Source of the DNA: UBA11524 sp045132495
Lineage (GTDB): Bacteria; Bacillota; Clostridia; Christensenellales; Aristaeellaceae
NCBI GenBank assembly: GCA_045132495.1
Contig: JBGUSK010000093.1
Coordinates: 16,533-80,532 of the forward strand
DNA: 64,000 nt
Direction: 5' to 3'
The first letter of the stretch is position 1, and the number at the start of each line of letters is the position of its first letter. Made by a program: the position numbers and the translations under genes. Below are positions 48,670 through 57,225 of the stretch, piece by piece. Below the pieces are notes generated by a model that saw only the letters and a list, made by a program, of their open reading frames with translations, made no database searches and had not been told where the DNA came from.

Positions 48670-50271
48670 TTACTCCTCCTCCCAGGTGAAGTCATCCGGG
48701 TTGATGGTGATAACCGGTGTGGGAGAAGGGGTGGGAGACGGCGTGGGAGAAGGCGTCGGTCCCAGGAGGGAGGATTGGTACTCCAGCGCAGGTCCGATGG
48801 AGGTCACAGGGGTGGGAGAAGGCGTGGGAGAGGGCGTCGGCGTGGGGGAAGGCGTGGGAGAGGGCGTTGCAGATGCAGTGGGCACCGGCGTTGCCGTTTC
48901 GCCAAACTTCAGCGTGGAGCCGATGCGCAGCGTCGGGTAGGGGCGGGCTGTGACCGTAGGGACATACTCGTTGTAGGTGGCGGTGCTGGAGCGGCCTTCC
49001 ACGGCCTCGGCAGCGGGCATGTAGCGGTAGACGATCACATACTCGATGTGCTCAAAATCCGCAGAGGGTTCCACGACGATGTACTGTTTGTTGCTTTCCA
49101 TGCCGCGGGTGGATTCGCGCACCGTGCCGATCGGGATGCCCTTAGGGAAGGACATGCCCACGCCGGAGGTGACCACGATATCGCCCGGGCGGGGCAGGTG
49201 ATCATCAGGGAGATAGTACATGCGGCACATTGGCTCGCCATTAACGCCCAGCGTGCCGGAAACGATGCCCTGGTCGCGGCTGGATTGGATCAGGCCGGAG
49301 ATGGAAGCATTGGAGTCAATGATAGTACGCACGGTGGCAGTGGTCGGGTACACCTTTTCGGTGAAGCCCACCAGCGCGCCGGAAATGGTCACAGCCATAT
49401 AGGGCTCGATGCCGTCCCGTTCACCGCGGTCGATGGTGAAGGTGGAGAAGTAGTTGCCCTGTTCTCGGCCGATCACCTGGCAGCGGATGGGATTCAGCCC
49501 AAGGTTCTGCTGCATTTCCTCGTCGATATCCTTGAAGGTGGCGAGCTGGGCAGCAAGTTCATCGGCCAGGGCGGCCTGGATATACAGCTCCTCATTTTCA
49601 GCCAGCAGGTCAACATAGGCCTGCTCAAGGTTTTCACGAAGCTTCACCTGGCGGAAGTAGTCGGCAATGCTTTCCACGATACCGCTGAAAAGACCCTGGG
49701 CGGGCGTGATCGCGGAGGCCACGGCAGTTTCTGGCAGCTGAAGCAGGGCATTGTCCGGCATCATTGTGCGGGTGAGCAGCATGGCGCCGATCACCAGCAG
49801 CAGCACGAGGGTGATGAGCACGGAAACGACGATGCGCAGTGTCTTTCCCCGGGGCTTCTTTTCTTTCTGGGATTGCAGGTTTCGCTGCTGCTTCTTTGTC
49901 TTGGTGCGCAGGATAGGGGCAGATTCATCCATCGTGTCGGCGGGATCTTCTGCGGCGGGGGCCTTTCTGGCGGCACGGCGGGGAGCGGTCAGGTCATCGT
50001 CATCCTCTGCGTCATAGTCAGGGGTGAAATCATCCTCTACAGCGCCATCGCTGCCGCGCAGGCCGATCATCCGCACGCCAAGGCGATTCATCCCTTCGGT
50101 CACAGGCGCTTCTACAGGCTCCTCCACGGGTTCCTCGTGGGGAAGATACTCCTCCTCTGTGGGGAGATTGCGGGTCACGCTGTCCAGATCATCGTCGAAA
50201 TAATACTCGTCCGGATCCGGCAGGAAGGGATTCTTCCGTTTGTTTTCATTGGAATCATGGCGTTTGGCCAT
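48670..50271 (-). CDS. mreC: Rod shape-determining protein MreC with extended termini
   Basis: A protein of 533 aa, about twice the usual length. Residues 1-150 are a charged, acidic cytoplasmic extension (Asp/Glu-rich, then Lys-rich). TM helix about 150-170 ('IVVSVLITLVLLLVIGAML'), coiled coil about 215-260, then the MreC beta domain with 'VIGREQGNYFSTFTIDRGERDGI', 'AVTISGALVGFTEKV', 'ASISGLI', 'PRPGDIVVTSGVGMSFPKGIPIGTV'. The C-terminal 80 residues are Pro-Thr-Ser repeats (SPTP units), expected to be extracellular and flexible, perhaps wall-spanning. Confidence 0.9.
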   Translation of the reverse strand: MAKRHDSNENKRKNPFLPDPDEYYFDDDLDSVTRNLPTEEEYLPHEEPVEEPVEAPVTEGMNRLGVRMIGLRGSDGAVEDDFTPDYDAEDDDDLTAPRRAARKAPAAEDPADTMDESAPILRTKTKKQQRNLQSQKEKKPRGKTLRIVVSVLITLVLLLVIGAMLLTRTMMPDNALLQLPETAVASAITPAQGLFSGIVESIADYFRQVKLRENLEQAYVDLLAENEELYIQAALADELAAQLATFKDIDEEMQQNLGLNPIRCQVIGREQGNYFSTFTIDRGERDGIEPYMAVTISGALVGFTEKVYPTTATVRTIIDSNASISGLIQSSRDQGIVSGTLGVNGEPMCRMYYLPDDHLPRPGDIVVTSGVGMSFPKGIPIGTVRESTRGMESNKQYIVVEPSADFEHIEYVIVYRYMPAAEAVEGRSSTATYNEYVPTVTARPYPTLRIGSTLKFGETATPVPTASATPSPTPSPTPTPSPTPSPTPVTSIGPALEYQSSLLGPTPSPTPSPTPSPTPVITINPDDFTWEEE

Positions 50272-50443
50272 AGGTGGTCACCTCATATCATAAAGGGTGC
50301 TGCTGCGGCGATTAACCACAACGCGTGCGATTCGCCGTCTGCAGGACTGAAATCGTATCGACCGGGTTTTCCGGCGGGGCGGGTTTTTCACAAGTTAGCG
50401 ACCTGTATGGAGGAAAGCATTCCTCTGCATTTTCGCGAAGTCG

Positions 50444-51466
50444 TTAGGCTTGTACCGGCATGTGGCCCTGCTCCTGGAGCATGGGCATGTTTTCGACAAT
50501 ATAACCCAGGCCGAGCGCGGTGCAGTCGCCGGGTTCGCGGGCGATCAGCACGGGAATACCAAGCTCCGTGGCGATGTACTGATCCATGCCGTAGAGCTGC
50601 GCCACACGGCCTGTCAGGTGGATGCCGGTGCGCATGATGTCCGCTGCAAGTTCCGGCGGGGTGCGCTCCAGCACCCAGCGGATGGCCGCCACGATGGCAC
50701 GGCAGGGCTCGTGGACTGCCATATATGCCTGGCGGGAGGTGTACTCGATGTCCATCGCCTGGGGGGAGAGCAGGTCACGGCCGCGGATGCGCACGCTGCG
50801 GTTCTCATTCACGGGCATGGCGGAGGCCAGGTCAATCTTGACGTCCTCGGCGGTGCGGTCGCCGATGAGCATGTTGAATTCGCGTTTGATGTGGTTGATG
50901 ATGGCCTCGTCCATCTTGGAGCCGCCCACAGGGATGGACTGGCTGACCACCAGACCGCCCAGGGAAACAACTGCAGCATCCGTCGTGCCGCCGCCGATAT
51001 CTACCACCATGGAGCCAATGGGGTCATACACCGGGAGGTTCGAGCCCAGGGCAGCAGCAAAGGGCTTTTCCACCAGGTAAACCTTCTTCGCGCCTGACAT
51101 GCGCACGGCCTCAGTGATGGCCTTGCGATTCACATCGTCCAGGCCGGCGGGCACGGAAATAACCACCTTAGGGGCAATGACATTGGAAACACCGATGGCC
51201 TTACGGATGAAGTACTTCAGCAGCAGGGCGGTCATGTCGAAATCCGCGATCGCGCCGTTGCGGATGGGGCGGATGACGGTTTTGCTGTCACCCAGGCGGC
51301 CGAGCACCCTGCGGGCTTCGTCACCCACGGACTGCACCTGCTTCTTGTTCGTACCGGAAACAACCACCAGCGTCGGCTCGCTGATGACGATGCCGCGTTT
51401 CTTCACATACACCAGCGTGTTGGAGGAACCCAGGTCAATGCCGATATCAGGGGCGAAAAAATGCAT
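50444..51466 (-). CDS. mreB: Rod shape-determining actin homologue MreB
   Basis: A protein of 340 aa, normal length. Phosphate loops and motifs: 'DIGIDLGSSNTLVYVKKRG' (phosphate 1), 'GAIADFDMTALLLKYFI', 'VISVPAGLDDVNRKAI', 'SMVVDIGGGTTDAAVVSLGG' (phosphate 2) and 'GIHLTGRVAQLYGMDQYIATELGIPVLIA' (adenosine). It forms membrane-associated filaments that direct side-wall synthesis. It is followed by a 172-bp gap with no gene before mreC. Confidence 0.96.
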   Translation of the reverse strand: MHFFAPDIGIDLGSSNTLVYVKKRGIVISEPTLVVVSGTNKKQVQSVGDEARRVLGRLGDSKTVIRPIRNGAIADFDMTALLLKYFIRKAIGVSNVIAPKVVISVPAGLDDVNRKAITEAVRMSGAKKVYLVEKPFAAALGSNLPVYDPIGSMVVDIGGGTTDAAVVSLGGLVVSQSIPVGGSKMDEAIINHIKREFNMLIGDRTAEDVKIDLASAMPVNENRSVRIRGRDLLSPQAMDIEYTSRQAYMAVHEPCRAIVAAIRWVLERTPPELAADIMRTGIHLTGRVAQLYGMDQYIATELGIPVLIAREPGDCTALGLGYIVENMPMLQEQGHMPVQA

Positions 51467-51503
51467 ATGCTTACTTCCTTTACCAAATATATAGAGGGGG
51501 GAA

Positions 51504-52070
51504 TCACATCAAGCCGCACTGCTCCAGCAGACGACGGGTGAGGGCCAGGGGAAGCCCGATGACATTGGTGTGGCTGCCGCGCAGCTGGTCGATCCAAAGC
51601 CCGGCAATGCCCTGAACTGCGTAGGCGCCTGCCTTGTCCATTGGTTCGCCGGTGGCAATGTAGCGGCGAATGGCTTCGTCGGACATTGCTTCGAAGTGTA
51701 CGTCGGTCACATCCACCTCGCTGTGGAGATTGCCCTGTGCATCCATCACCGTCACGCCGGTATACACCTGGTGCCACCGGTCGGACAGCAGCGACAGCAT
51801 GCGGAAGGCGTCCTCTGCGTCGCAGGGCTTGCCCAGGGCCTTTTCGTCCACGGAGACGAGGGTGTCTGCCGCAAGGATGACGCATCCGGGATGAAGTCGA
51901 GCCGCAGCCAGTGCCTTGCGCCGGGAAAGCTCCTTCACGGCCTGCCGGGGCGGAAGGTCACAGGTTTCATCCACATCCGGCGCGTCGATGGAGAAGGGGA
52001 GGCCGGTGAGGCTCAGAAGCTCCCGCCGGCGCGGAGAGGCCGAAGCCAGGATCAGGGGAGTATCGTTCAT
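51504..52070 (-). CDS. maf: Maf-family nucleotide pyrophosphatase
   Basis: A protein of 188 aa; AGGAGG lies 9 bases before the ATG at 52070. Signatures are 'LILASASPRRRELLSLTG', 'VILAADTLVSVDEKALGKP', 'RWHQVYTGVTV' and 'DKAGAYAVQGIAGLWIDQLRGSHTNVIGLPL'. It hydrolyses dTTP/UTP or modified nucleotides to monophosphates. maf next to mreB is a common order in Firmicutes; the gap is 37 bp. Confidence 0.95.
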   Translation of the reverse strand: MNDTPLILASASPRRRELLSLTGLPFSIDAPDVDETCDLPPRQAVKELSRRKALAAARLHPGCVILAADTLVSVDEKALGKPCDAEDAFRMLSLLSDRWHQVYTGVTVMDAQGNLHSEVDVTDVHFEAMSDEAIRRYIATGEPMDKAGAYAVQGIAGLWIDQLRGSHTNVIGLPLALTRRLLEQCGLM

Positions 52071-52264
52071 CAGGGTTATCCTCCTGAGGATCGTTTTCAT
52101 CGGGAATGCAGGGACATAATCCAAGCAGTATAGCATTCCATCCTGTATTATAGCACATATACCCGGAATTGGGAATGTATAATTGTAAATTTTCCTCGGG
52201 TGATCACAAATTTCCATGTAAAAAGAGCCTGCCGCAGGGCAGACTCTCATTGAAACGGATGTAT

Positions 52265-52744
52265 TCAGCTAAGTCGGGTCAGATCGACCTTTGCGCGTTT
52301 CATAGCGCAGAGGATGACCATGCCTATGGCGACCGCGCCGATTTCGCCAATAGCAACCTGTGCCATGATCAGCGCGATGGGCAGATTAGATGTAAGCGCC
52401 AGCACCAACCCGACGATTACGCCGTTTGCCACAACCGGACACGCAGCGGCAAGGATGGGCTTCTTCCTGAGAAGATACGTGCCAATGGCGGCAATCAGTG
52501 TCGCCATCGAGCCGAAGATGATGTCGGTCAGCATGCCGGTGTAGAGGTTGGCGATCAGGCATCCCACGAACAGCCCAGGGATTGCCTGAGGGAGGATCAT
52601 CGGCAGCAGCGTCATGGCCTCGGACAGCCGCAGCTGGAGCGGCCCGAAGGAAAGGGGCGCCAGCAGGAGCGTCAGCGCGGCGTACAGTGCCGCAATCACG
52701 GCACTCAAGCACAGGGAACGGGTGGTCAGCAGCTTTTTGAACAT
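52265..52744 (-). CDS. queT: QueT-type ECF transporter S component (queuosine precursor)
   Basis: A membrane protein of 159 aa; AGGAGG lies 7 bases before the ATG at 52744. Five hydrophobic segments and the QueT patterns 'LSAVIAALYAALTLLLAPLSFGPLQLRLSEAMTLLPMILPQAIPGLFVGCLIANLY', 'DIIFGSMATLIAAIGTYLL' and 'VVANGVIVG'. It would import preQ1 or a related queuosine precursor with the ECF module. No preQ1 riboswitch is evident in its short leader. Confidence 0.9.
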   Translation of the reverse strand: MFKKLLTTRSLCLSAVIAALYAALTLLLAPLSFGPLQLRLSEAMTLLPMILPQAIPGLFVGCLIANLYTGMLTDIIFGSMATLIAAIGTYLLRKKPILAAACPVVANGVIVGLVLALTSNLPIALIMAQVAIGEIGAVAIGMVILCAMKRAKVDLTRLS

Positions 52745-52907
52745 AAAAGCGCCTCCTGAAACAATTTTGCCGCGGCTGCCGGAAGAAAGTCCAGTGCCTA
52801 CGGCCACTTACAGGATAACACAAAATGGGGCGAATCACAAGCCCTGAACTGGGCAGAATGAAAAGTGCGCCCACCCCGGGCGACAACGAAGTTGGAGGGC
52901 ATTCATC

Positions 52908-53075
52908 ATGAACGCGAAGAACAACCAGTCCATCCATTGCTCTGTGGAAAGCTGTCAGCATCATGCCAAGGATGGCATGTGCCAGCTGACCGACATCCAG
53001 GTCGCGCCCAAGCAGAACTGCTGCAACGGCAAGGCTGACGAGAGCCAGTGCAACTCCTACAAGTGCCGCTGGTAA
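52908..53075 (+). CDS. DUF1540 small Cys-rich protein
   Basis: A protein of 55 aa; TTGGAGGG lies 7 bases before the ATG. Pattern 'IHCSVESCQHHA..GMCQLTDIQV', then 'NCCNG....QCNSYKC', with seven Cys, which is the DUF1540 layout and probably binds a metal ion. These proteins are common in spore-forming Clostridia; their function is unknown. It stands alone just upstream of the gerA operon, separated by a hairpin. Confidence 0.9.
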   Translation: MNAKNNQSIHCSVESCQHHAKDGMCQLTDIQVAPKQNCCNGKADESQCNSYKCRW

Positions 53076-53088
53076 ACCGGTGACAAAA

Positions 53089-53123
53089 GAGGAGCAGGCT
53101 GCGCATGCGTACGCCTGCTCCTC
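53089..53123. other. Hairpin between the DUF1540 gene and the gerA operon
   Basis: GAGGAGCAGGC (53089-53099) and GCCTGCTCCTC (53113-53123), an 11-bp perfect stem with 13-nt loop. No T-tract follows, so it is not a standard terminator; it could stabilise the 3' end of the DUF1540 mRNA or be an operator. Confidence 0.6.
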
Positions 53124-53142
53124 AACCCTGCGGAGGTACGCC

Positions 53143-54633
53143 ATGCCCACACCCATTACGCCCTCCATTAAGGAAAACCGCAGCCATATGGACGCGGCGC
53201 TCCATCGCGATATCAACCCGGACATGCACGTCCGGCACTTTTGCGTGTTCGGAAAGGATGCTTCCCTCTATTATGCGGAAGGTCTTTGCTCCATTGATTT
53301 CCTGCAGCATTATGTCCTCACGCCCCTGACGGCGCTGCGGGATGCGCCTGCACCTTCCGATCTGGTGGCGGCGCTGCGTCAGACAGTATATAATGCGGAC
53401 GTACAATCCGCCGCCACGGTGGAGGACGCCGTTGCGCAGACGCTCACCGGCCGCGCAGTGGTATTCGTGGATGGCATGGACAGCGCACAGGGCTTTGATG
53501 TGCGGATGTTCGTCCGCCGGGGAATCTCGCCGCCGCTGACTGAGCAGGTTGTCCTCGGCCCTCATGAAGGGTTCAATGAGTCTCTGCGAGATTGCATCAC
53601 CCTCGTCCGCCGCATCCTGCCTACGCCTGACCTCATCGGCGAATTGCGCACCATCGGCGACCGCTATCCCAGCGGATTATGCGTGATGTACATGCACGGC
53701 CTGGCGGATAAGACGACCCTATCTCGGGTGAAGGCGCGGCTGGATGGTATCCGCGCTGACCATGTGCTGTCCATAGGAGCTCTGCAGCAGCTGATGGAGG
53801 ATCGACCCTACGCCCTCCTGCCCCAGTGCATCCTGACCGAGCGCCCTGACCGGGCAGCCTCGATGCTGCTGGAGGGGCAAATTGTTCTTCTTTTGGATGG
53901 CGCCAGCCAGGCGCTGGTGCTTCCGGCGAGCATCTGGCACCTCATTCACACACCGGATGACACCTCTGCCCGGTTCCAGTATGGCACCTTCATGCGGCTC
54001 ATCCGTCTGCTGGGGCTGCTTTGCGCGCTGCTGCTGCCGGGGCTGTTCGTGGCCTTCGTTACCTTTCACCCGGAGGCGCTGCCGGTGACGCTGCTCACCT
54101 CCATCTTGGAAAGCCAGGCCTCCGTGCCCTTTTCCATTCCGGTGGAAACGCTGGTGATGCTCATCATGTTCAACCTCATCGGCGAGGCGGCCACCCGCGT
54201 GCCTTCCGTCGTCGGAGGAACGCTGGGGACGGTCAGCGGGCTCATCCTCGGTCAGGCGGCGGTGGAGGCGCATCTGGTGCATCCGCTGCTGCTGATCGTC
54301 GTCGCCGTGGCGAGCCTCGGCAGCTATGCCGTGCCGGACTATTCGCTGGGAATCGCCCTGCGCATCGGTCAATTGGCGATGGTGCTGGCTGGGAGCATCT
54401 TCGGCGTATACGGGATGGTGCTGTTTCTTGCGGCGGGGACGGTGCACCTGTGCAGCCTGACCAGCCTCGGCTCGCCTTTCGCTGCGCCGCTTTCACCCGG
54501 ACGCGCCCACAACCCGGATGGCATTACTCGTGCGCCGTTGTGGATGCAGCGCTGGCGCACCTGGCTGAGCGCTGCCGATGACCGCCTTCGCGTGCGTGGC
54601 TCCATGCGACGCTGGGACAGGAGGAACCGATGA
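53143..54633 (+). CDS. gerAA: Spore germination protein, GerA subunit A
   Basis: A protein of 496 aa; GCGGAGGTACG precedes the ATG. An N-terminal hydrophilic domain (1-280) has GerAA patterns ('NPDMHVRHFCVFG', 'GRAVVFVDGM', 'RRGISPPLTEQVVLGPHEGFNESLRDCITLVRRIL', 'LMYMHGLAD'). The C-terminal half has five to six TM helices ('MRLIRLLGLLCALLLPGLFVAFVTFHPEALPVTLLTSI', 'VPSVVGGTLGTVSGLILGQAAVEA'). Located in the spore inner membrane, it forms the channel part of a nutrient germinant receptor. First of three overlapping genes. Confidence 0.95.
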   Translation: MPTPITPSIKENRSHMDAALHRDINPDMHVRHFCVFGKDASLYYAEGLCSIDFLQHYVLTPLTALRDAPAPSDLVAALRQTVYNADVQSAATVEDAVAQTLTGRAVVFVDGMDSAQGFDVRMFVRRGISPPLTEQVVLGPHEGFNESLRDCITLVRRILPTPDLIGELRTIGDRYPSGLCVMYMHGLADKTTLSRVKARLDGIRADHVLSIGALQQLMEDRPYALLPQCILTERPDRAASMLLEGQIVLLLDGASQALVLPASIWHLIHTPDDTSARFQYGTFMRLIRLLGLLCALLLPGLFVAFVTFHPEALPVTLLTSILESQASVPFSIPVETLVMLIMFNLIGEAATRVPSVVGGTLGTVSGLILGQAAVEAHLVHPLLLIVVAVASLGSYAVPDYSLGIALRIGQLAMVLAGSIFGVYGMVLFLAAGTVHLCSLTSLGSPFAAPLSPGRAHNPDGITRAPLWMQRWRTWLSAADDRLRVRGSMRRWDRRNR

Positions 54634-55685
54634 ACCGCCAAACACTCTCCCGAATCGACGGCGAACACCGCGCCCAAGGGACGCTCATCCGATTGCTGTG
54701 CGCCGTGTCTATCTGGCGGACGGCCATGACCCGTGTGCTGCCATTGTGCGGTTCAGCTGCCTGGTGGACGACCTTGCTCTGTCTGCTGCCGGGCTTTGCC
54801 GTGACGATACTCCTTCGGTTGCTGATGGGATTGACCCATACCGCGACCCTCACCGAAGCCCTCCGCGCATGTCTGGGCATGATCGGAGCTGTACTGATTT
54901 CGCTGGCTTTCACAGTAATTCTTCTGCTGGATGGCGTAACCTCCATTACCGCGCTGATCACCCTGTTCACCGAGGGCCTTGGCACCCGGGGGACGCAGTT
55001 CACCCTGGCCGTTCTGACCGGCGTGGTGCTGCTGTTCAGCCTACAGAGGGAAGGCCTTGCCCGTGCTGCGCATTTTCTGCGGTGGGGGATGATCGCAGCG
55101 GCGGTGCTGCTCGCGGCATTCCTGCTGACGGACGCCAAGCTGGACAACCTGTTCCCGCTCCATGGCGATGGCGACAGCTCTGTTCTTGCGGCGCTTAAAG
55201 CGGGATTCAGCCTGGCCTGGCCCATCGCACTGTTGCTCACGGTTTCGCCCTCCGCCGGGCAGGGGCGGCTGCGCAGCGGCGTGCTTCCGGCCTTTGGGGC
55301 GGCAGCGGCGGTGTTCCTGCTGACGCTGATCGTTCCCCATGAGCTGCTCACCCGGCAGGAAGGCCTCGCTGCGCTGCTGCTTCTGCCGACGCGGTATGCC
55401 CCCAATGCCCTGCGGGTCATCGCGATGTGCCTGCTGATGCTGGCCTTTTTCCTGTCCATCGGTGCGGCGGCACAGCTGGGGACGGATCACCTCTGCATGC
55501 CGTGGAAGTCTGTGCCAGCGTGGCTGCCTTATGTGCTGCTGGCGGCGATGTTTCTCTCCCAGGCGGGTGATGTGTCCCAACTGTGGACATGGCTGGGTCG
55601 CATCGAGCCGTGGCTGCTGGCGCCTTTGGCAGGGCTTGCGGCCATCTGCCTGCCCATTGCATTCATCAGGAGGAAAACGCCATGA
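54630..55685 (+). CDS. gerAB: Spore germination protein, GerA subunit B
   Basis: A membrane protein of 351 aa with about ten hydrophobic helices, the GerAB/amino-acid permease (APC-like) fold. It overlaps gerAA by 4 bases and gerAC by 4 bases. In GerA-type receptors this subunit binds the nutrient germinant. Sequence conservation is low here, but size, topology and position between A and C subunits make the call firm. Very GC-rich and Leu/Ala-rich. Confidence 0.88.
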   Translation: MNRQTLSRIDGEHRAQGTLIRLLCAVSIWRTAMTRVLPLCGSAAWWTTLLCLLPGFAVTILLRLLMGLTHTATLTEALRACLGMIGAVLISLAFTVILLLDGVTSITALITLFTEGLGTRGTQFTLAVLTGVVLLFSLQREGLARAAHFLRWGMIAAAVLLAAFLLTDAKLDNLFPLHGDGDSSVLAALKAGFSLAWPIALLLTVSPSAGQGRLRSGVLPAFGAAAAVFLLTLIVPHELLTRQEGLAALLLLPTRYAPNALRVIAMCLLMLAFFLSIGAAAQLGTDHLCMPWKSVPAWLPYVLLAAMFLSQAGDVSQLWTWLGRIEPWLLAPLAGLAAICLPIAFIRRKTP

Positions 55686-56680
55686 AACGTCTGACGCTGC
55701 TGCTCCTGCTGACGCTGCTTGCGTGTACCTCCTGTACCGCGCTTCCTGCTGAAGAACGAGCCTTCGCGGTCGTGCTGAGCGTGGAAAAAGAGACAGACAC
55801 CTGGCGCGTCCATGCGCGCATCCCGACCTATCAAACCGGCGGCGGCTACCTGACCATTACCGGCGAAGGGGCGAATCTATCTGCCGCGCTGTCGGATATG
55901 GACGCATCTGCGCCGATGCACCTGCATCTATCCCAGCTGCGGCTGCTGGTGCTGGACGAAAAGCTGGGGGAGTCCGCCGATTTGTCCGTCGTCTTTGATG
56001 AGCTCTCTGCCCGGGCTGACATGCGCCTGCAGTGCGCCGTTGCCGTGACCGACACGTCTGCGAAGGAGCTGATGGACGCCCTCAAGCCAACCACCGGCGC
56101 ACGGCTCTCCAAGACCATCGACGTGCTGCTGGATACCCGTATTGAGCAGGGGGGCATTCTGCCTGCGACACTGGCGGACGTGAGGCGCATGGGGGAGAGG
56201 CAGTCGCCGGTGCTGATTGCGATGACGATGGAGGAAAAGGAACTCTCCCTCTCCGGCGGTTATCCGCTGACTTCCAGCCTGCGCCTCGGTACGAAGCTTT
56301 CCCCGGATGAGACGGCCCTCCTGTCGATGATGCTGGGCCATGCCCAAAACCTGCGGCTGTCCCTGCCGGAAGGCAGCGCTGCTGTGCGGGATGTGTCCAC
56401 CAAAATACGCCTGGAGGAACGCATGCAGTCCGTTGTGGTGACGCTCCAGCTTCGGACGACGGCCTCCTCCTTCACCGCTGAAGGCCTGGAGCAACTTCTC
56501 GCGGAGGAATCCCTGTCCCTGTTGACGCGGCTGTCCGCCGAGGGCTGCGACGTGCTGGGACTTGGCAGGAAAGCAATCCTGCGCACCCATGACATGGCAG
56601 TCTGGCATAGCCTTGACTGGCCGGGGAGGTATCGGCAGATGGTGTGGGTTGTGTCTGTGCAGGTGAACGGCCCGGCATAG
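55682..56680 (+). CDS. gerAC: Spore germination lipoprotein, GerA subunit C
   Basis: A protein of 332 aa. Signal peptide with lipobox 'LLACTSC' (Cys about 15-18), a Ger(x)C family N-domain ('ERAFAVVLSVEKE', 'GEGANLSAALSDMDASAPMHLHLSQLRLLVLDE') and C-domain ending 'LDWPGRYRQMVWVVSVQV'. Lipid-anchored in the spore inner membrane as the third receptor subunit. It ends 5 bp before a bidirectional terminator. Confidence 0.9.
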   Translation: MKRLTLLLLLTLLACTSCTALPAEERAFAVVLSVEKETDTWRVHARIPTYQTGGGYLTITGEGANLSAALSDMDASAPMHLHLSQLRLLVLDEKLGESADLSVVFDELSARADMRLQCAVAVTDTSAKELMDALKPTTGARLSKTIDVLLDTRIEQGGILPATLADVRRMGERQSPVLIAMTMEEKELSLSGGYPLTSSLRLGTKLSPDETALLSMMLGHAQNLRLSLPEGSAAVRDVSTKIRLEERMQSVVVTLQLRTTASSFTAEGLEQLLAEESLSLLTRLSAEGCDVLGLGRKAILRTHDMAVWHSLDWPGRYRQMVWVVSVQVNGPA

Positions 56681-56684
56681 GAAA

Positions 56685-56722
56685 AGGCACTGCGCTGACA
56701 TGTCGTCCGCAGTGCCTGTTTT
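56685..56722. terminator. Bidirectional terminator after the gerA operon
   Basis: AGGCACTGCG pairs with CGCAGTGCCT (10-bp perfect stem), then GTTTTCAT on the right and TTTTCC on the minus strand. Confidence 0.8.
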
Positions 56723-57225
56723 CATTTGGTGTATGTCATTCTGACGATGGGCCTCATTGTTCCCTGATACATGCCGTCGCCCTCGAAAACCCGCCGGAAG
56801 CCGCATTTCTCCAGCACACGGATGGATGCGGCGTTCTCTGCGTCGCAAATGCCCGTGACCTGCGTGAGTCCGAGCTGGTTCATCATTACTGGCAGGAATG
56901 CGCACACTGCCTCGGTGGCATAGCCCTTGCCAGCATACGCTTTGACGGTATGGTAGCCGATCTCCCAGCTGCCGTCTCCCATGGGGACGAGCTGCACGTA
57001 TCCGACATACTCACCATCCGCCAGCATGGGATGAACGAAGGGGCCGTCGGTGCCCTCATAGCATTCCATCAGGTCGGCAATGACGGCTTCAGCGACCTCG
57101 ATGGTCTCGAATACCTCATCTGGCAGGAACTTTCGTGTGTCCTCGTCCAGTGAGCCAAGATGTACGGCTTCCGCCATATCCGACCGAAAGTCGGTTATTA
57201 CCAGACGGCTGGTCTCAATTCTCAT
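56722..57225 (-). CDS. GNAT-family N-acetyltransferase (RimJ-like)
   Basis: A protein of 167 aa starting at MRIETSRLVITDF; the start lies inside ispE (11-base overlap). It has the RimJ/RimL pattern: 'TSRLVITDF', 'GYVQLVPMGDGSWEIGYHTVKAYAGKGYATEAVCAFLPV' (acetyl-CoA loop), 'GICDAENAASIRVLEKCGFRRV'. It acetylates a protein N-terminus or small amine; the substrate is unknown. Co-transcribed with ispE. Confidence 0.9.
   Translation of the reverse strand: MRIETSRLVITDFRSDMAEAVHLGSLDEDTRKFLPDEVFETIEVAEAVIADLMECYEGTDGPFVHPMLADGEYVGYVQLVPMGDGSWEIGYHTVKAYAGKGYATEAVCAFLPVMMNQLGLTQVTGICDAENAASIRVLEKCGFRRVFEGDGMYQGTMRPIVRMTYTK

Noticed and set aside
48700..48890. Tandem short repeats, considered as a CRISPR-like or regulatory array
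   Set aside because: The units are irregular in length and encode the SPTP tail of MreC; there are no spacers.
48775..50637. Long open frame antisense to mreC
   Set aside because: Its sequence is a reflection of the mreC repeats and acidic head; no ribosome binding site.
52745..52905. preQ1 riboswitch upstream of queT
   Set aside because: Neither the preQ1-I nor preQ1-II consensus could be found in the leader.
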